Source: an uncultured Schlesneria sp. | GTDB lineage: Bacteria > Planctomycetota > Planctomycetia > Planctomycetales > Planctomycetaceae | Assembly: GCA_903834925.1 (NCBI GenBank) | Contig: CAILLA010000143.1 | Coordinates: 1-37,034 of the forward strand | Length of the DNA stretch: 37,034 nucleotides | Direction of reading: 5' to 3' | In this document: positions 17,173-25,475 of the stretch, one piece after another | How the letters are laid out: the number at the start of each line of letters is the position of its first letter | Position numbering within the stretch: the first letter of the stretch is position 1 | Position numbers and translations under genes: made by a program | Notes under the pieces: model-generated | Seen by the model: the letters and a program-made list of their open reading frames with translations, nothing else | Database searches by the model: none | What the model was told of the DNA's origin: nothing

Positions 17173-17892
17173 TTACCGAGGTGCGGAGGCGTGCGTGACA
17201 CGGAACGCTTCCGCCATTGTTGTTGCTTTCGGGGAGATCGATTGCAGCCCAATTCCGATTACCGAAAAACAGACGGCGACGATGAGGATCGGAAAGAATG
17301 TTCGGCGCATGGCACCAGAAACCCAATGTTGAGTGCTCATCCGGTTCATGCGTCTTGCGATATCAAAGAATAAAACTCCATCGACCAGGACTTCGGCCAA
17401 CAGGACAGGGGCCTGATAGATCATGAAGAGATTCGCCGCAATCGTCGTGACGATTGCAGCGATGATCAATAGAATAACGATGATCCCGTCACCATTAATC
17501 CCTCCGATGTCAAATCCGCCGCCGCTGGGTTTCTCGGAAAGCGTTGCTGGGGACCTTCCTCCTCCAATTTGAATCGATTGCGGGAATCCCGATAGATCAG
17601 AGGTAAACAGCGGGAACGAGTCATCGACAAAATTCTTGCGCGTGGCTCGGTGGTGGGAAACGAAAAACGACAATTCCAGCAGAAACATCAGATACGCAAT
17701 TCCTACCGACAGCGGAAAACGGATTGCCATCGAATCCATGCCGGCTGCATGCAGGCACATTGATGCGAGAACGCCTGAGAGCGTTGCACCAGCCGTGAAA
17801 ATCAGCATCAGAAACCGTGACTGACCGCGACGCTCTATATAAGCGGCGAGACGTTGGATTGCACGCTCTCGGGCTGTATTCGAATCCGTCAT
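17173..17892 (-). CDS. Multi-pass membrane protein with Gly-rich loop
   Basis: The 239-aa protein has about four or five membrane helices: near residues 28-48, 55-78, 137-162 and 205-225 of this start, plus a possible amphipathic one near 165-185. A Gly/Ser-rich loop (GGGRSPATLSEKPSGGGFDIGG) lies between the second and third. The N-terminus is charged and helical (ARERAIQRLAAYIERRGQSR). The overall pattern, with a Gly-rich stretch before paired helices, is seen in uncharacterised bacterial membrane proteins; I recognise no family. The ATG at 17892 is chosen over an in-frame TTG at 17907. Confidence 0.75.
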   Translation of the reverse strand: MTDSNTARERAIQRLAAYIERRGQSRFLMLIFTAGATLSGVLASMCLHAAGMDSMAIRFPLSVGIAYLMFLLELSFFVSHHRATRKNFVDDSFPLFTSDLSGFPQSIQIGGGRSPATLSEKPSGGGFDIGGINGDGIIVILLIIAAIVTTIAANLFMIYQAPVLLAEVLVDGVLFFDIARRMNRMSTQHWVSGAMRRTFFPILIVAVCFSVIGIGLQSISPKATTMAEAFRVTHASAPR

Positions 17893-18255
17893 GGAACTGT
17901 TTCCCAATCAATTGGACGACAATCGATGCCGATGGGGACTTGCTACCGGTCGTACAACTCCGTTTTGGCAATAGTCGAAACTTCCGTCGACGCCTATGAC
18001 AACGTTGAAATCGCCTGTCTGGATCAATGAAATCCGGTGGTTTTCGCACAGAAGCCAGCTGAAATCCTTCAGATTTTATGACTTATCCGGAAATGTTTCG
18101 CGATTTTTCGTGATCGGAAAAACCAACTCAATCGCTCATAGCGTGGAAAAACATCTCGCGGTTCGGTATCAGGATGAGAGGTTTTGCTGCTGATGTCTGA
18201 CTGTGTGGTATTTGCTTAAGTACTGAATTCTTGAAACTTACAGATTGATTTTGAA
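17893..18255. other. Divergent intergenic region
   Basis: About 360 bp separate the minus-strand membrane protein and the plus-strand lactonase-like gene. Short frames here have no ribosome binding sites. No repeat or clear operator is visible; promoters for both genes are expected. Confidence 0.4.
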
Positions 18256-19530
18256 ATGACTCGAACTGATCGTTCCCGGCGGTTGTTTCTTTTGAGAAGT
18301 TCTGTCGCATTGGCGGCAACTGGCCCACTGATTAGTGGGTTGGTGACTGCCCACGCCGCCGACGTCAACGCGCCGCTGTTCGCTTATGTTGGTACGTTTA
18401 GTTCTCCATTGAAAGATGTTTTGCCGACACAGGTTGATCTGCCACCTGGCAATGGTCGCGGGATTCATCTGTTTCAGGTGAATCGTGCCACCGGTGCAAT
18501 GACACAGGCTGGTCTTTACGAAATGGGGACGAGCCCGAGTTGTCTGGTCATCAATTCCGAACGGAATCGACTTTATTCCGCTAATGAAACTGATCGACAG
18601 GGGGCGAACAAAGAAGGAACTGTCAGCTCCTTTTCGATCAATCCCAAGGATGGGCAACTGACATTACTGAACACAGTTCGCTCGGGTGGTGCGGGTCCGA
18701 CTTATGTCAGCATTCATCCCTCCGGGCGGTTCATACTGGTTGCAAACTATTTCGGCGGAAGCGTTGCCGTTGTACCGATCCTGCCGGATGGACGACTGGG
18801 CGAAGCAACCGACATCAAGAACGACAGCGGCAAGGTTGGCCCGACCAAGGCGACGAACGCTCCACCGGGAAGTTTTGCGATCAGCGGACACGATCGCACT
18901 CATGCTCATATGATTGAGGCTGATCCGTCAGGTCGGTTTGTCCTGCATGTTGATCTCGGTCTGGATCAGATCTTTGTCTGGAAGTTTGACGACAAATACG
19001 GCAAATTGACTGCGAACGAACCGGCGTCAGTCTCGCTGCCGCCAGGAGACGGGCCACGCCATTTCTCGTTTCATCCGAACGGTCGCTGGTTCTATTCGAT
19101 CCAGGAAGAAGGCTCGACCGTTGTGCTGTTCGACTACGATGCCAAATTAGGTCGATTAAGCTCACGTCAGACAATTTCGACTTTGCCGCCAGGATTTGCG
19201 GGTAGTAATTTTTGTTCAGAAATCCTTATTTCCGCTGACGGTCAATTTCTCTATGCAGGTAACCGACTTCACGACAGTATCGGGATCTTTTCGATCGGTG
19301 CTGAAGGCGAGTTGACCTATGCCGGGGAAGAATGGACGCGAGGAAACTATCCTCGCAGTTTCAACTTCGATCCAACGGGACAATTCCTCTATTGCTGCAA
19401 CCAGCGAGGCGACAATATCGCGGTCTTCGAAGTCGACCGAAAAACCGGCCGTCTAAACTTCACTGGCCACTACTCCGCAGTCGGCAATCCATCGATCATC
19501 GTCTTCCTTGATCTGGCCAAAGTGGGTTAA
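18256..19530 (+). CDS. Secreted lactonase-family seven-bladed propeller (6-phosphogluconolactonase-like)
   Basis: This 424-aa protein begins with a twin-arginine signal (SRRLFLL at 7-13, then a hydrophobic Ala/Leu/Val stretch ending Ala-His-Ala). The mature part repeats the blade pattern of the YbhE/Pgl lactonase family: RNRLYSANE, SIHPSGRFILVANYFGG, HMIEADPSGRFV, FSFHPNGRWFYSIQEE, ISADGQFLYAGNR and FDPTGQFLYCCNQ. Cytoplasmic homologues hydrolyse 6-phosphogluconolactone or carboxymuconolactone; the exported planctomycete forms are of uncertain substrate. Tat export implies folding in the cytoplasm first. Its stop overlaps the end of the convergent cupin gene by 4 bp. Confidence 0.9.
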   Translation: MTRTDRSRRLFLLRSSVALAATGPLISGLVTAHAADVNAPLFAYVGTFSSPLKDVLPTQVDLPPGNGRGIHLFQVNRATGAMTQAGLYEMGTSPSCLVINSERNRLYSANETDRQGANKEGTVSSFSINPKDGQLTLLNTVRSGGAGPTYVSIHPSGRFILVANYFGGSVAVVPILPDGRLGEATDIKNDSGKVGPTKATNAPPGSFAISGHDRTHAHMIEADPSGRFVLHVDLGLDQIFVWKFDDKYGKLTANEPASVSLPPGDGPRHFSFHPNGRWFYSIQEEGSTVVLFDYDAKLGRLSSRQTISTLPPGFAGSNFCSEILISADGQFLYAGNRLHDSIGIFSIGAEGELTYAGEEWTRGNYPRSFNFDPTGQFLYCCNQRGDNIAVFEVDRKTGRLNFTGHYSAVGNPSIIVFLDLAKVG

Positions 19531-19889
19531 GGGTCTCGGTTTGCGGCTTCCATGGAAAATGCGGGGAGGCAGACGGCGACGTATTCGGCTCCTTCTGTTT
19601 CTGGCGTGCTGTATTGAACCCATTCGCCGGGATGAGTGATCACTGTTTGGCCAGCGTGAACATCCAGCGTGCCACCCCGATGCGTGATTCGAACCGTTCC
19701 CTTCAGAACCAAAGTGTATTCCTCAAAGGTCGGTGTCTGTCCTGGTTCGATCCAGCCTGGCGGGCATTTCAGAAAGGCGATGCTAACCTGATCGTGCCCG
19801 GTCCGAAGTTTTCCGATGTATTCGTCGATCTGAATGGTTTTGTTCGTCACCGCCTCAATGGTATGTGGCTTGTCGATCAATGTCGGCAT
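19527..19889 (-). CDS. Single-domain cupin protein
   Basis: The 120-aa product is a compact beta-barrel cupin. Motif 1 is represented by PTFEEYTLVLKG and motif 2 by HAGQTVITHPGEWVQYS. The usual metal ligands are mostly absent: the His-x-His of motif 1 reads Thr-Phe and the motif-2 His position reads Gln, while the Glu is kept. It is therefore either a metal-free cupin or one using other ligands. The ATG at 19889 has AAGGA nine bases upstream; the extension to 19928 is not needed. It is convergent with the lactonase gene with a 4-bp overlap at the stops. Role unknown. Confidence 0.85.
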   Translation of the reverse strand: MPTLIDKPHTIEAVTNKTIQIDEYIGKLRTGHDQVSIAFLKCPPGWIEPGQTPTFEEYTLVLKGTVRITHRGGTLDVHAGQTVITHPGEWVQYSTPETEGAEYVAVCLPAFSMEAANRDP

Positions 19890-20174
19890 TTCTTCGATTC
19901 CTTGGGATGTTAAAGTGGTTGAAATCAAAAAGACTCAATGGTACAGATCGTAATTTGTGGCCACCAATTTCGCGTGGCACATTCAGCGAAAATTCATGAG
20001 CTGCCGCATGAGCAAAACGGCTCGTAGACGGGCCGCATTTCGTTCGATTCGTTCTCAAGAGACCGCCGTCATGATGGAATCTACGGACGTCTTTAGCTAG
20101 CCTATGAGACTGCCCGATCCGCTGTCGGCGATGGATACCGACGCGATTTTTTTATTTTTGGAGGAAGATCAGCT

Positions 20175-20765
20175 ATGTTGACACGTCGCCAAGTTCTAGC
20201 CGCGTCAGTTGCCGCGACGACGCTCGGTTCATCAGTTTTTGCCCAAAATGAAAAGGAACTGCCGAAAGTCTTTTTCGACATCACTATTGGCGGTAAGGCT
20301 GCCGGTCGAATTGTGATGGTTTTGAGATCAGACGTCGTTCCCAAGACGGCCGAAAACTTCCGCGTACTTTGTACCGGTGAGAAAAAAGGACTCGGTTTCA
20401 AAGGATCGTCATTCCACCGCGTCATTCCGGGCTTTATGTGCCAGGGTGGTGATTTCACCAACGGTGATGGAACAGGTGGCAAATCGATCTATGGTGAAAA
20501 GTTCAAAGACGAAAACTTCAAATTGAAGCACGAGGGTGCGGGCATCCTGAGCATGGCGAACGCCGGCCCCAACACCAACGGATCTCAGTTCTTCCTTTGC
20601 ACTGCGAAAACCGAGTGGCTCGACGGCAAGCACGTTGTCTTCGGAAAGGTTGTCGAGGGGATGGATGTTGTTAAGGCCATTGAAAAGGTCGGTTCCCAGT
20701 CGGGTCGAACTGCGGCGAAAGTCGTCGTCGAAGATTGCGGCGAATTGAAGGGCGATGAGAAGTAG
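20175..20765 (+). CDS. Exported cyclophilin-type peptidyl-prolyl isomerase
   Basis: This 196-aa cyclophilin carries a twin-arginine-like leader (TRRQVLAA, hydrophobic stretch, cleavage near VFAQ). The rest is a single cyclophilin domain of eukaryotic CypA type: [28 protein letters not shown]-like spacing, [16 protein letters not shown] and [13 protein letters not shown]. The residues matching CypA Arg55, Phe60, Met61, Gln63, Phe113, Trp121 and His126 are all present, so it should be active and cyclosporin-type. A GGAGGAAG ribosome binding site precedes the ATG. A terminator at 20826-20856 follows, and a paralogue without a leader is next. Confidence 0.93.
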   Translation: MLTRRQVLAASVAATTLGSSVFAQNEKELPKVFFDITIGGKAAGRIVMVLRSDVVPKTAENFRVLCTGEKKGLGFKGSSFHRVIPGFMCQGGDFTNGDGTGGKSIYGEKFKDENFKLKHEGAGILSMANAGPNTNGSQFFLCTAKTEWLDGKHVVFGKVVEGMDVVKAIEKVGSQSGRTAAKVVVEDCGELKGDEK

Positions 20766-20825
20766 GATCGCGAACAGCGACTTGTTTGAATCCTGTCGAT
20801 TTCCATTCCACAGCAGGATAATACG

Positions 20826-20856
20826 GGGGCTTCGGTTTTATCGAAGCCCCTTTTTT
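20826..20856 (+). terminator. Rho-independent terminator
   Basis: GGGGCTTCG, a 7-nt loop and CGAAGCCCC form a perfect 9-bp stem followed by six T residues. It ends the transcript of the exported cyclophilin, so the two cyclophilin genes can be expressed separately. Confidence 0.9.
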
Positions 20857-20896
20857 CAGTTAATGACTTATCGCCACAGATGAAAAGGATCATCAA

Positions 20897-21403
20897 ATGT
20901 CAGAACCAAATCCAAAAGTCTATTTCGAGATCAGCATCGGCGGAACACCTGCCGGTCGGATTGAATTTGAATTGTTTAAAGACGTCGTACCAAAGACGGC
21001 CGAAAACTTTCGGGCACTCTGTACCAACGAAAAAGGTTTCGGCTACAAGGGATCGTCGTTCCACCGGGTGATTCCCCAATTTATGCTCCAGGGTGGTGAC
21101 TTCACCAACCACAACGGGACCGGCGGAAAATCAATTTATGGCAATAAATTTGAAGATGAAAACTTCAAATTGAAGCACACCGAACCGGGGCTACTCAGCA
21201 TGGCGAACGCTGGGCCAGGTACCAACGGTTCACAGTTCTTCATCACCACCGTCGTCACATCCTGGCTTGATGGCAAGCACGTGGTGTTCGGCAAGGTGAC
21301 GAGTGGGATGGATGTCGTTAAGGCCGTGGAAGCCGTCGGGTCTTCGCCGTCAGGCAAAACCTCGAAGAAAGTCGTAATCGAGGATTGTGGCGAAGTAAAG
21401 TAG
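20897..21403 (+). CDS. Cytoplasmic cyclophilin-type peptidyl-prolyl isomerase
   Basis: This 168-aa protein is a bare cyclophilin domain with no leader, closely related along its length to the preceding gene. Active-site residues are kept in [28 protein letters not shown] and [13 protein letters not shown]. The Trp in the last motif is the cyclosporin-contact residue of the eukaryotic type. It should accelerate cis-trans proline isomerisation in the cytoplasm. AAAAGGA precedes the ATG. The pair is a tandem duplication in which one copy gained or lost an export signal. Palindromic repeat B with inserted repeat A follows immediately. Confidence 0.94.
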   Translation: MSEPNPKVYFEISIGGTPAGRIEFELFKDVVPKTAENFRALCTNEKGFGYKGSSFHRVIPQFMLQGGDFTNHNGTGGKSIYGNKFEDENFKLKHTEPGLLSMANAGPGTNGSQFFITTVVTSWLDGKHVVFGKVTSGMDVVKAVEAVGSSPSGKTSKKVVIEDCGEVK

Positions 21404-21433
21404 CGTCGAGAACGTAACAGAAAGCCACGATTA

Positions 21434-21745
21434 TGGGTGCCACGGTTTTACCGTCTTCGGTAAGGCCGTGCTCTTCCGTGCAGTTATCGAACCATGAAGA
21501 CACTGCCTTGTCGAAGACTCCAGCGAGGCTTTGCCTCAGACAAAAGTAGCCGTCTCGCCGAGACGAGACGATAGCCGAATTGCAGCAAACCTCGACTGGC
21601 ACTTGAAAGCCCCGATGGATCACAAGGTAATTGGCAATTCGGCTTTCTTCTCGGCAGAGCGAGAAGGCTTCTTTTGCAGAAATCCTGGAACTTGACTCAA
21701 TGAGTCAATTTTCAAACCTGAAGAACCCCAAAACCGTGGCACCCA
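21434..21745. repeat. Repeat family B, copy 1, interrupted by repeat A
   Basis: The outer arms TGGGTGCCACGGTTTT (21434-21449) and AAAACCGTGGCACCCA (21730-21745) are perfect inverted repeats. Inside are the family-B hairpin TTACC-GTCTTC-GGTAA and the GAAGACTCC segment seen in the copies at 25202 and 36324. Directly after GAAGACTCC (ending at 21521) the B sequence breaks off for about 208 bp of repeat A and resumes at AAAACCGTGG. Removing that block restores a normal ~104-bp B element. The arm sequence differs from the other copies on both sides in a compensating way. Confidence 0.8.
21522..21729. repeat. Repeat family A, copy 1 (inside repeat B)
   Basis: This block of about 208 bp aligns over nearly its whole length with 29024-29229, by eye at about 80 percent identity. 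It begins with GAGGCTTTGCCT and ends near TTTCAAACC. It holds an internal inverted repeat: 21542-21576 pairs with 21641-21673 (AGCC-TCTCGC ... GCGAGA-GGCT). Conserved core words between the arms are TTGCAGCAAACCTCGACTGG and CCGATGGATCA. There is no open reading frame, so it would be non-autonomous. No clear target-site duplication is visible. Confidence 0.78.
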
Positions 21746-21863
21746 GGTTACTATCGAACTTTTGACCGTATGGCGTAACGCTATCTCCGTACAAGAGGTT
21801 GAGTACGGCCTCGCCATTCCAATGAAATAATTGCGTCGGAGAGGGAGCTATCACGCGCAAGTG

Positions 21864-23168
21864 TTACGTCGCAGTCAATGTCGGACCTGCGAGGAATTGA
21901 TTGGCGGCCATGTCTTCGCCGAAGTTCAGCCGACTGGTGTCGAACTTCACTTCGCGTTTCAGCCGGTACGCGATGTTACCGAGGTGACACAGCGTGCTGG
22001 CCGCGAGGCCTGTTTGCAGGTCGGCGGCTGGTGATTGGCGATTCTTTACGCAATCGACGAAATTTCTCAGATGAGTACCCAGCAAGTCTGATGCGTCTGC
22101 CGTCACGTTTTCGGAATGGTCGTAGACCTTCCAGCCACCGCGATCGACAACAAGCGTGCCCCGTTCGCCGTGGAAAGAAACTCCAGAACTTCGGCCTTCG
22201 ACGCCATGCGACGACCAGAGTCGGTGTTCCCATAGGATCGATTTGTCCTGGAACGCATATTGAACGGCCAATGTGTCTGGCGTTTCCTGGTCGTCGTTAA
22301 AGCTGTATTTTCCACCGACAGCCGAAATGCGTGACGGAAGATTAACCGCTAGCCCCCAGCGTGCAACGTCCAGCATGTGAACGCCCCAATGTGCCAATTC
22401 ACCGCCGCCGTAATCCCAGAACCAGCGCCAGTTAAAGTGGAATCGATTCGGATTAAAGGGACGAGTCGGAGATGCACCGAGCCATTGTGCGTAGTCGACG
22501 TTTGACGGAGCATCGCAATCGACTTTGTGTCCGATCGACTTACGGCGGTGAACCATCCAGGCCTTGGCCAGATTGACCTGACCGAGCTTGCCGCTACGCA
22601 AAAAGTCGATGGCAGAAATAAAATGCGTTCCGCTTCGTTGCTGCAACCCGACCTGCACGATCCGGTTTGAGCGGTGTGCGGCAGACAACATGTCGGCACC
22701 TTCCGCAGGGAAGTGAGTTGCCGGGCTTTCGACGTAAACGTCTTTGCCAGCCTGGCAGGCCAGGGTGGTCATCACCGCGTGCCAGTGGTCCGGTGTCGCA
22801 ATGACAATGGCGTCAACCGAAGGATCATCTAGCAGCCTACGGAAATCTTTTTCGACTGACGGGACTTTTTGTCCCGCTTCAGTCGCGGCATGAATCGCTG
22901 GGGCAAATTGAGATTCGTCGACATCACAAAGCGTGCGAATCTCGACATCACCTAGTTTTGCGAGTTCTGCGGTCAGCAGCTTCCCTTGGTTTCGGACTCC
23001 AATGACACCGATGCTCAGTCGGTCGTTTGCCGAACGTCCCGATGCGACGACCGACGTGGCTACCGAAAGACCGACGACGCCAGCAGCAACTCCGGCCGCA
23101 CGCTGAGCGCTTCGGCCCAGGAACTGGCGTCGGTTGACGGCACTGATGTGTAGCGGATCGAAACTCAT
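21864..23168 (-). CDS. Tat-exported Gfo/Idh/MocA-family protein
   Basis: The 434-aa protein starts at an ATG at 23168 with AAAGG upstream. A twin-arginine signal (NRRQFLG at 12-18) is followed by a hydrophobic Ala/Val/Gly stretch. Residues 52-170 are the Rossmann domain (IGVIGVRNQG, in place of the usual G-x-G-x-x-G, and ATPDHWHAVM), and 180-420 form the GFO/IDH C-terminal domain, with WDYGGGELAHWGVHMLD. The family uses NAD(P) to oxidise or reduce sugars. In the usual Glu-Lys-Pro motif the Lys is replaced by Ser148 (VESPATH), so catalysis may be altered. It begins 7 bp after the pseudo-protease gene and is probably cotranscribed with it. Confidence 0.9.
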   Translation of the reverse strand: MSFDPLHISAVNRRQFLGRSAQRAAGVAAGVVGLSVATSVVASGRSANDRLSIGVIGVRNQGKLLTAELAKLGDVEIRTLCDVDESQFAPAIHAATEAGQKVPSVEKDFRRLLDDPSVDAIVIATPDHWHAVMTTLACQAGKDVYVESPATHFPAEGADMLSAAHRSNRIVQVGLQQRSGTHFISAIDFLRSGKLGQVNLAKAWMVHRRKSIGHKVDCDAPSNVDYAQWLGASPTRPFNPNRFHFNWRWFWDYGGGELAHWGVHMLDVARWGLAVNLPSRISAVGGKYSFNDDQETPDTLAVQYAFQDKSILWEHRLWSSHGVEGRSSGVSFHGERGTLVVDRGGWKVYDHSENVTADASDLLGTHLRNFVDCVKNRQSPAADLQTGLAASTLCHLGNIAYRLKREVKFDTSRLNFGEDMAANQFLAGPTLTAT

Positions 23169-23175
23169 GCCTTTA

Positions 23176-25185
23176 CTATATCCGATCAAGGGAGTCGACC
23201 CAACGTCCAATTTCTTCGATTACGATTTCTTCGGGATATTTTGCTCCGAATCCCTTGATTGTCGTGAATGAGACGGGAAATTTGAGTTTACGCAGGGCGT
23301 CGACTGAGGTGTTCATTTTGGACAGGATTTTGTCGCCGTCACCGCAGACGAAAAAGAACTGCTGACGGAATTCCGGGTCGTTATCGCTTGGTCTGGTTAG
23401 GAACGGTGCGCCAGCAATCACGAGACCTCGAACAAGGTCACGGTGTTTTGTGCTGACCAGGCAGGCGATTCCGGCTCCTGTTCCGTAGGAATGGAGCACA
23501 ATCCGATTGGCGTCGATCGTGTATTTTCCACGAATGTGGCCAATCAATTGCCTGATAAATTCCGCTTCACCCGGTTGCCAGCCACTTGGTTTATCGGCCT
23601 TGGGTGCGACAAGAATCAGCCCGCGCCGGTCACAAATCGACTTCCATTGCTTGAGCACCGCCGCTTCCATGCCGTCTCCGTTAGGATGAATCCAAACGAC
23701 CAGACCGTACGTGTGCGTGTCGGTATATGTTTCAGGAACATAGGCCCAATAGTCGTGGTCGCTACCTTCCAGCGTGGCGGTGAATCGTCCGGTTTTGACT
23801 TTGTCATCCGATTTTTTGTCAGCCTTTTCGTCGGTTTGATCTTTGTCGGCAGGCTCTTTTGGAATTGCGGGCTCGATCAACTCCGCGGATAGTTCGTCGA
23901 CGATCTGTTCCGGCAGCGAACCGAGCGTGACTTCGGCAGACGTTTCCTGGCCGTCGCGAACGTATGTGACTTTGGCTCGATCCCCAGGTCGACTCCGTCC
24001 GACGAGATCGCTAAGCATTCGCGATTCTTTCAATTCGACATCGTTGTATTTCACGATTCGATCGCCGCGTGACAGCCCTGTAACCTCGGCTGGACTATTC
24101 GCAAAGACGAGTCGTATTGAAGTTCCTGTTTCGGCGGAATCCGGCGAAACCACTGTGCGCTGGGGCAGAATCCCGAGAAATGGAATTTCGTAGGGGACGA
24201 GTTCCCCTACCAGCGCGACGTCGATCGGAACAGAAGAATCTCCTCGCGAGACGACGAGCTTGATCGAGTCGCCTGCGTATTTCCGACCAGCGATATGTTT
24301 CAGTTGTGCGACACGAACGATTTTTTCACCGTCAGCTTCGATGATCCGATCATTCGTTTTGAGTCCTGCTTGCTGAGCAGGCGAATTGTACCGAACTCGA
24401 TCGACGATCGCCGGAACGTTCAACTGTTGGCCTCCAGCAAACGTGATCCCCATCAGACCCGGAAGCAAATCGGTTCCCTGTTTTAGTCGATCCAGCGTGG
24501 CATAGATATCTTCCAAAGGAATCGCGAACCCAATCCCTCCGTCGTACCACTCGACACCCGCCATGTCGCCACCTCCCATCGGGGAAAGAGGTGCGATAAC
24601 GCCGAGCACTCGACCTTCGATATCGATCAAGGCACCCCCGTAGTTGACCGGAGACGTTTTCGCATCGGTCTGAATGGCTTTCCCCCAGACACGATTCAGG
24701 GCACTGACGATTCCAACGCTGAGGCTGGGTGTTGAATTATCGAGGGTTCTACCAAGCGCCAATGCCCACTGGCCGACTTTAACCTCGTTCTTTGGAACCG
24801 GCTTTGCGGGAGTTAATCCATCCACATCGACGTGCAAAAGCGTGAGCAGCCGCAATCGATCATTGGCCACCTGTTTTGCTGCCAATCGGCGTCCGTCGGG
24901 AAGAGTGACCAGAATCGATGTTGGTTTCCCGACGAAATTGAATGAACTCGAGATAATAAAACCGTCTGCTGAGACGACGAGGCCCGATGTCGGCCCGTTT
25001 CCCAGCAAGACATCATCGACCTGTTCCAGCCCCCCGACCGTCTCAATTCGGACGACACTTGGGTCCGCCAGTGCAGCAGCCTGCTTAAACGCAGTCTCTT
25101 CGAGGGCTTCAATCACACCATCAGCCGCCATCACCTTTGATGCGAGGGCCATACTAATGATGAATAAAAAACTGATCGATCGCAT
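23176..25185 (-). CDS. HtrA-like pseudo-protease with PDZ domains fused to an alpha/beta-hydrolase-like domain
   Basis: The protein is 669 aa from the ATG at 25185, which opens a signal peptide (MRSISFLFIISMALAS). Residues 40-225 resemble an S1C/HtrA protease, but the catalytic positions read Phe82 for His, Leu113 for Asp and Tyr182 for Ser (VNYGGAL for GNSGGPL). Two PDZ-like domains follow (about 240-325 and 335-425), then a charged linker (Lys/Asp-rich, 440-465). Residues 470-669 form an alpha/beta-hydrolase-like domain, in which the nucleophile elbow reads HSYGTGAG with Gly568 at the Ser position and the His motif reads GFGAKYP with Ala648. Both modules look catalytically dead, suggesting a secreted binding or scaffold protein. 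The open frame upstream to 25794 runs through repeat B and is not coding. Confidence 0.88.
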   Translation of the reverse strand: MRSISFLFIISMALASKVMAADGVIEALEETAFKQAAALADPSVVRIETVGGLEQVDDVLLGNGPTSGLVVSADGFIISSSFNFVGKPTSILVTLPDGRRLAAKQVANDRLRLLTLLHVDVDGLTPAKPVPKNEVKVGQWALALGRTLDNSTPSLSVGIVSALNRVWGKAIQTDAKTSPVNYGGALIDIEGRVLGVIAPLSPMGGGDMAGVEWYDGGIGFAIPLEDIYATLDRLKQGTDLLPGLMGITFAGGQQLNVPAIVDRVRYNSPAQQAGLKTNDRIIEADGEKIVRVAQLKHIAGRKYAGDSIKLVVSRGDSSVPIDVALVGELVPYEIPFLGILPQRTVVSPDSAETGTSIRLVFANSPAEVTGLSRGDRIVKYNDVELKESRMLSDLVGRSRPGDRAKVTYVRDGQETSAEVTLGSLPEQIVDELSAELIEPAIPKEPADKDQTDEKADKKSDDKVKTGRFTATLEGSDHDYWAYVPETYTDTHTYGLVVWIHPNGDGMEAAVLKQWKSICDRRGLILVAPKADKPSGWQPGEAEFIRQLIGHIRGKYTIDANRIVLHSYGTGAGIACLVSTKHRDLVRGLVIAGAPFLTRPSDNDPEFRQQFFFVCGDGDKILSKMNTSVDALRKLKFPVSFTTIKGFGAKYPEEIVIEEIGRWVDSLDRI

Positions 25186-25201
25186 GACTGTCAAAAGTCC
25201 T

Positions 25202-25298
25202 GTGCCACTGCTTGACCGTCTTCGGTCAAGCAGTGCTCTTCGATTGGGTCCACAATCATCAAGACACTGCGTCTCCGAAGACTCCGATGCAGTGGCAC
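25202..25298. repeat. Repeat family B, copy 2
   Basis: This 97-bp element is bounded by perfect arms GTGCCACTGC and GCAGTGGCAC. Within it are CTTGACC-GTCTTC-GGTCAAG (7-bp stem), GCAGTG (25230-25235) pairing with CACTGC (25265-25270), and GTCTCCGAAGAC. The predicted fold is a cloverleaf-like four-way junction. The GTCTTC loop is the exact complement of GAAGAC in the third arm. It lies between homoserine dehydrogenase and the pseudo-protease gene, both on the minus strand, and may act as a terminator. Confidence 0.85.
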
Positions 25299-25475
25299 AA
25301 AGACCGACACTTAATTCTGGGCAATGCTTTACGGTGTTGTTCAGCTCGGAGAAATGAATGCACATTTTGGCTTTGGAACTCCACAAACTTTGACCGTGAC
25401 GCTTGCCGATTGTTGCCAGTGACTTGGCGGTGGATTGTATCACCAAATTCTCATCCGGTGAAAATTGCTCGAAAA

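Noticed and set aside
21513-21735. Target-site duplication at the ends of repeat A
   Set aside because: No convincing short direct repeat flanks the block; the exact boundaries are uncertain by a few bases.
25202-25298. Repeat B considered as a tRNA because of its cloverleaf-like fold
   Set aside because: Arm lengths are wrong, there is no anticodon loop or T-loop sequence, and it recurs as a dispersed repeat.
24674-25357. 227-codon plus-strand frame
   Set aside because: It is antisense to the HtrA-like domain and crosses repeat B; composition is Ser/Arg/Thr-rich and typical of a shadow frame.
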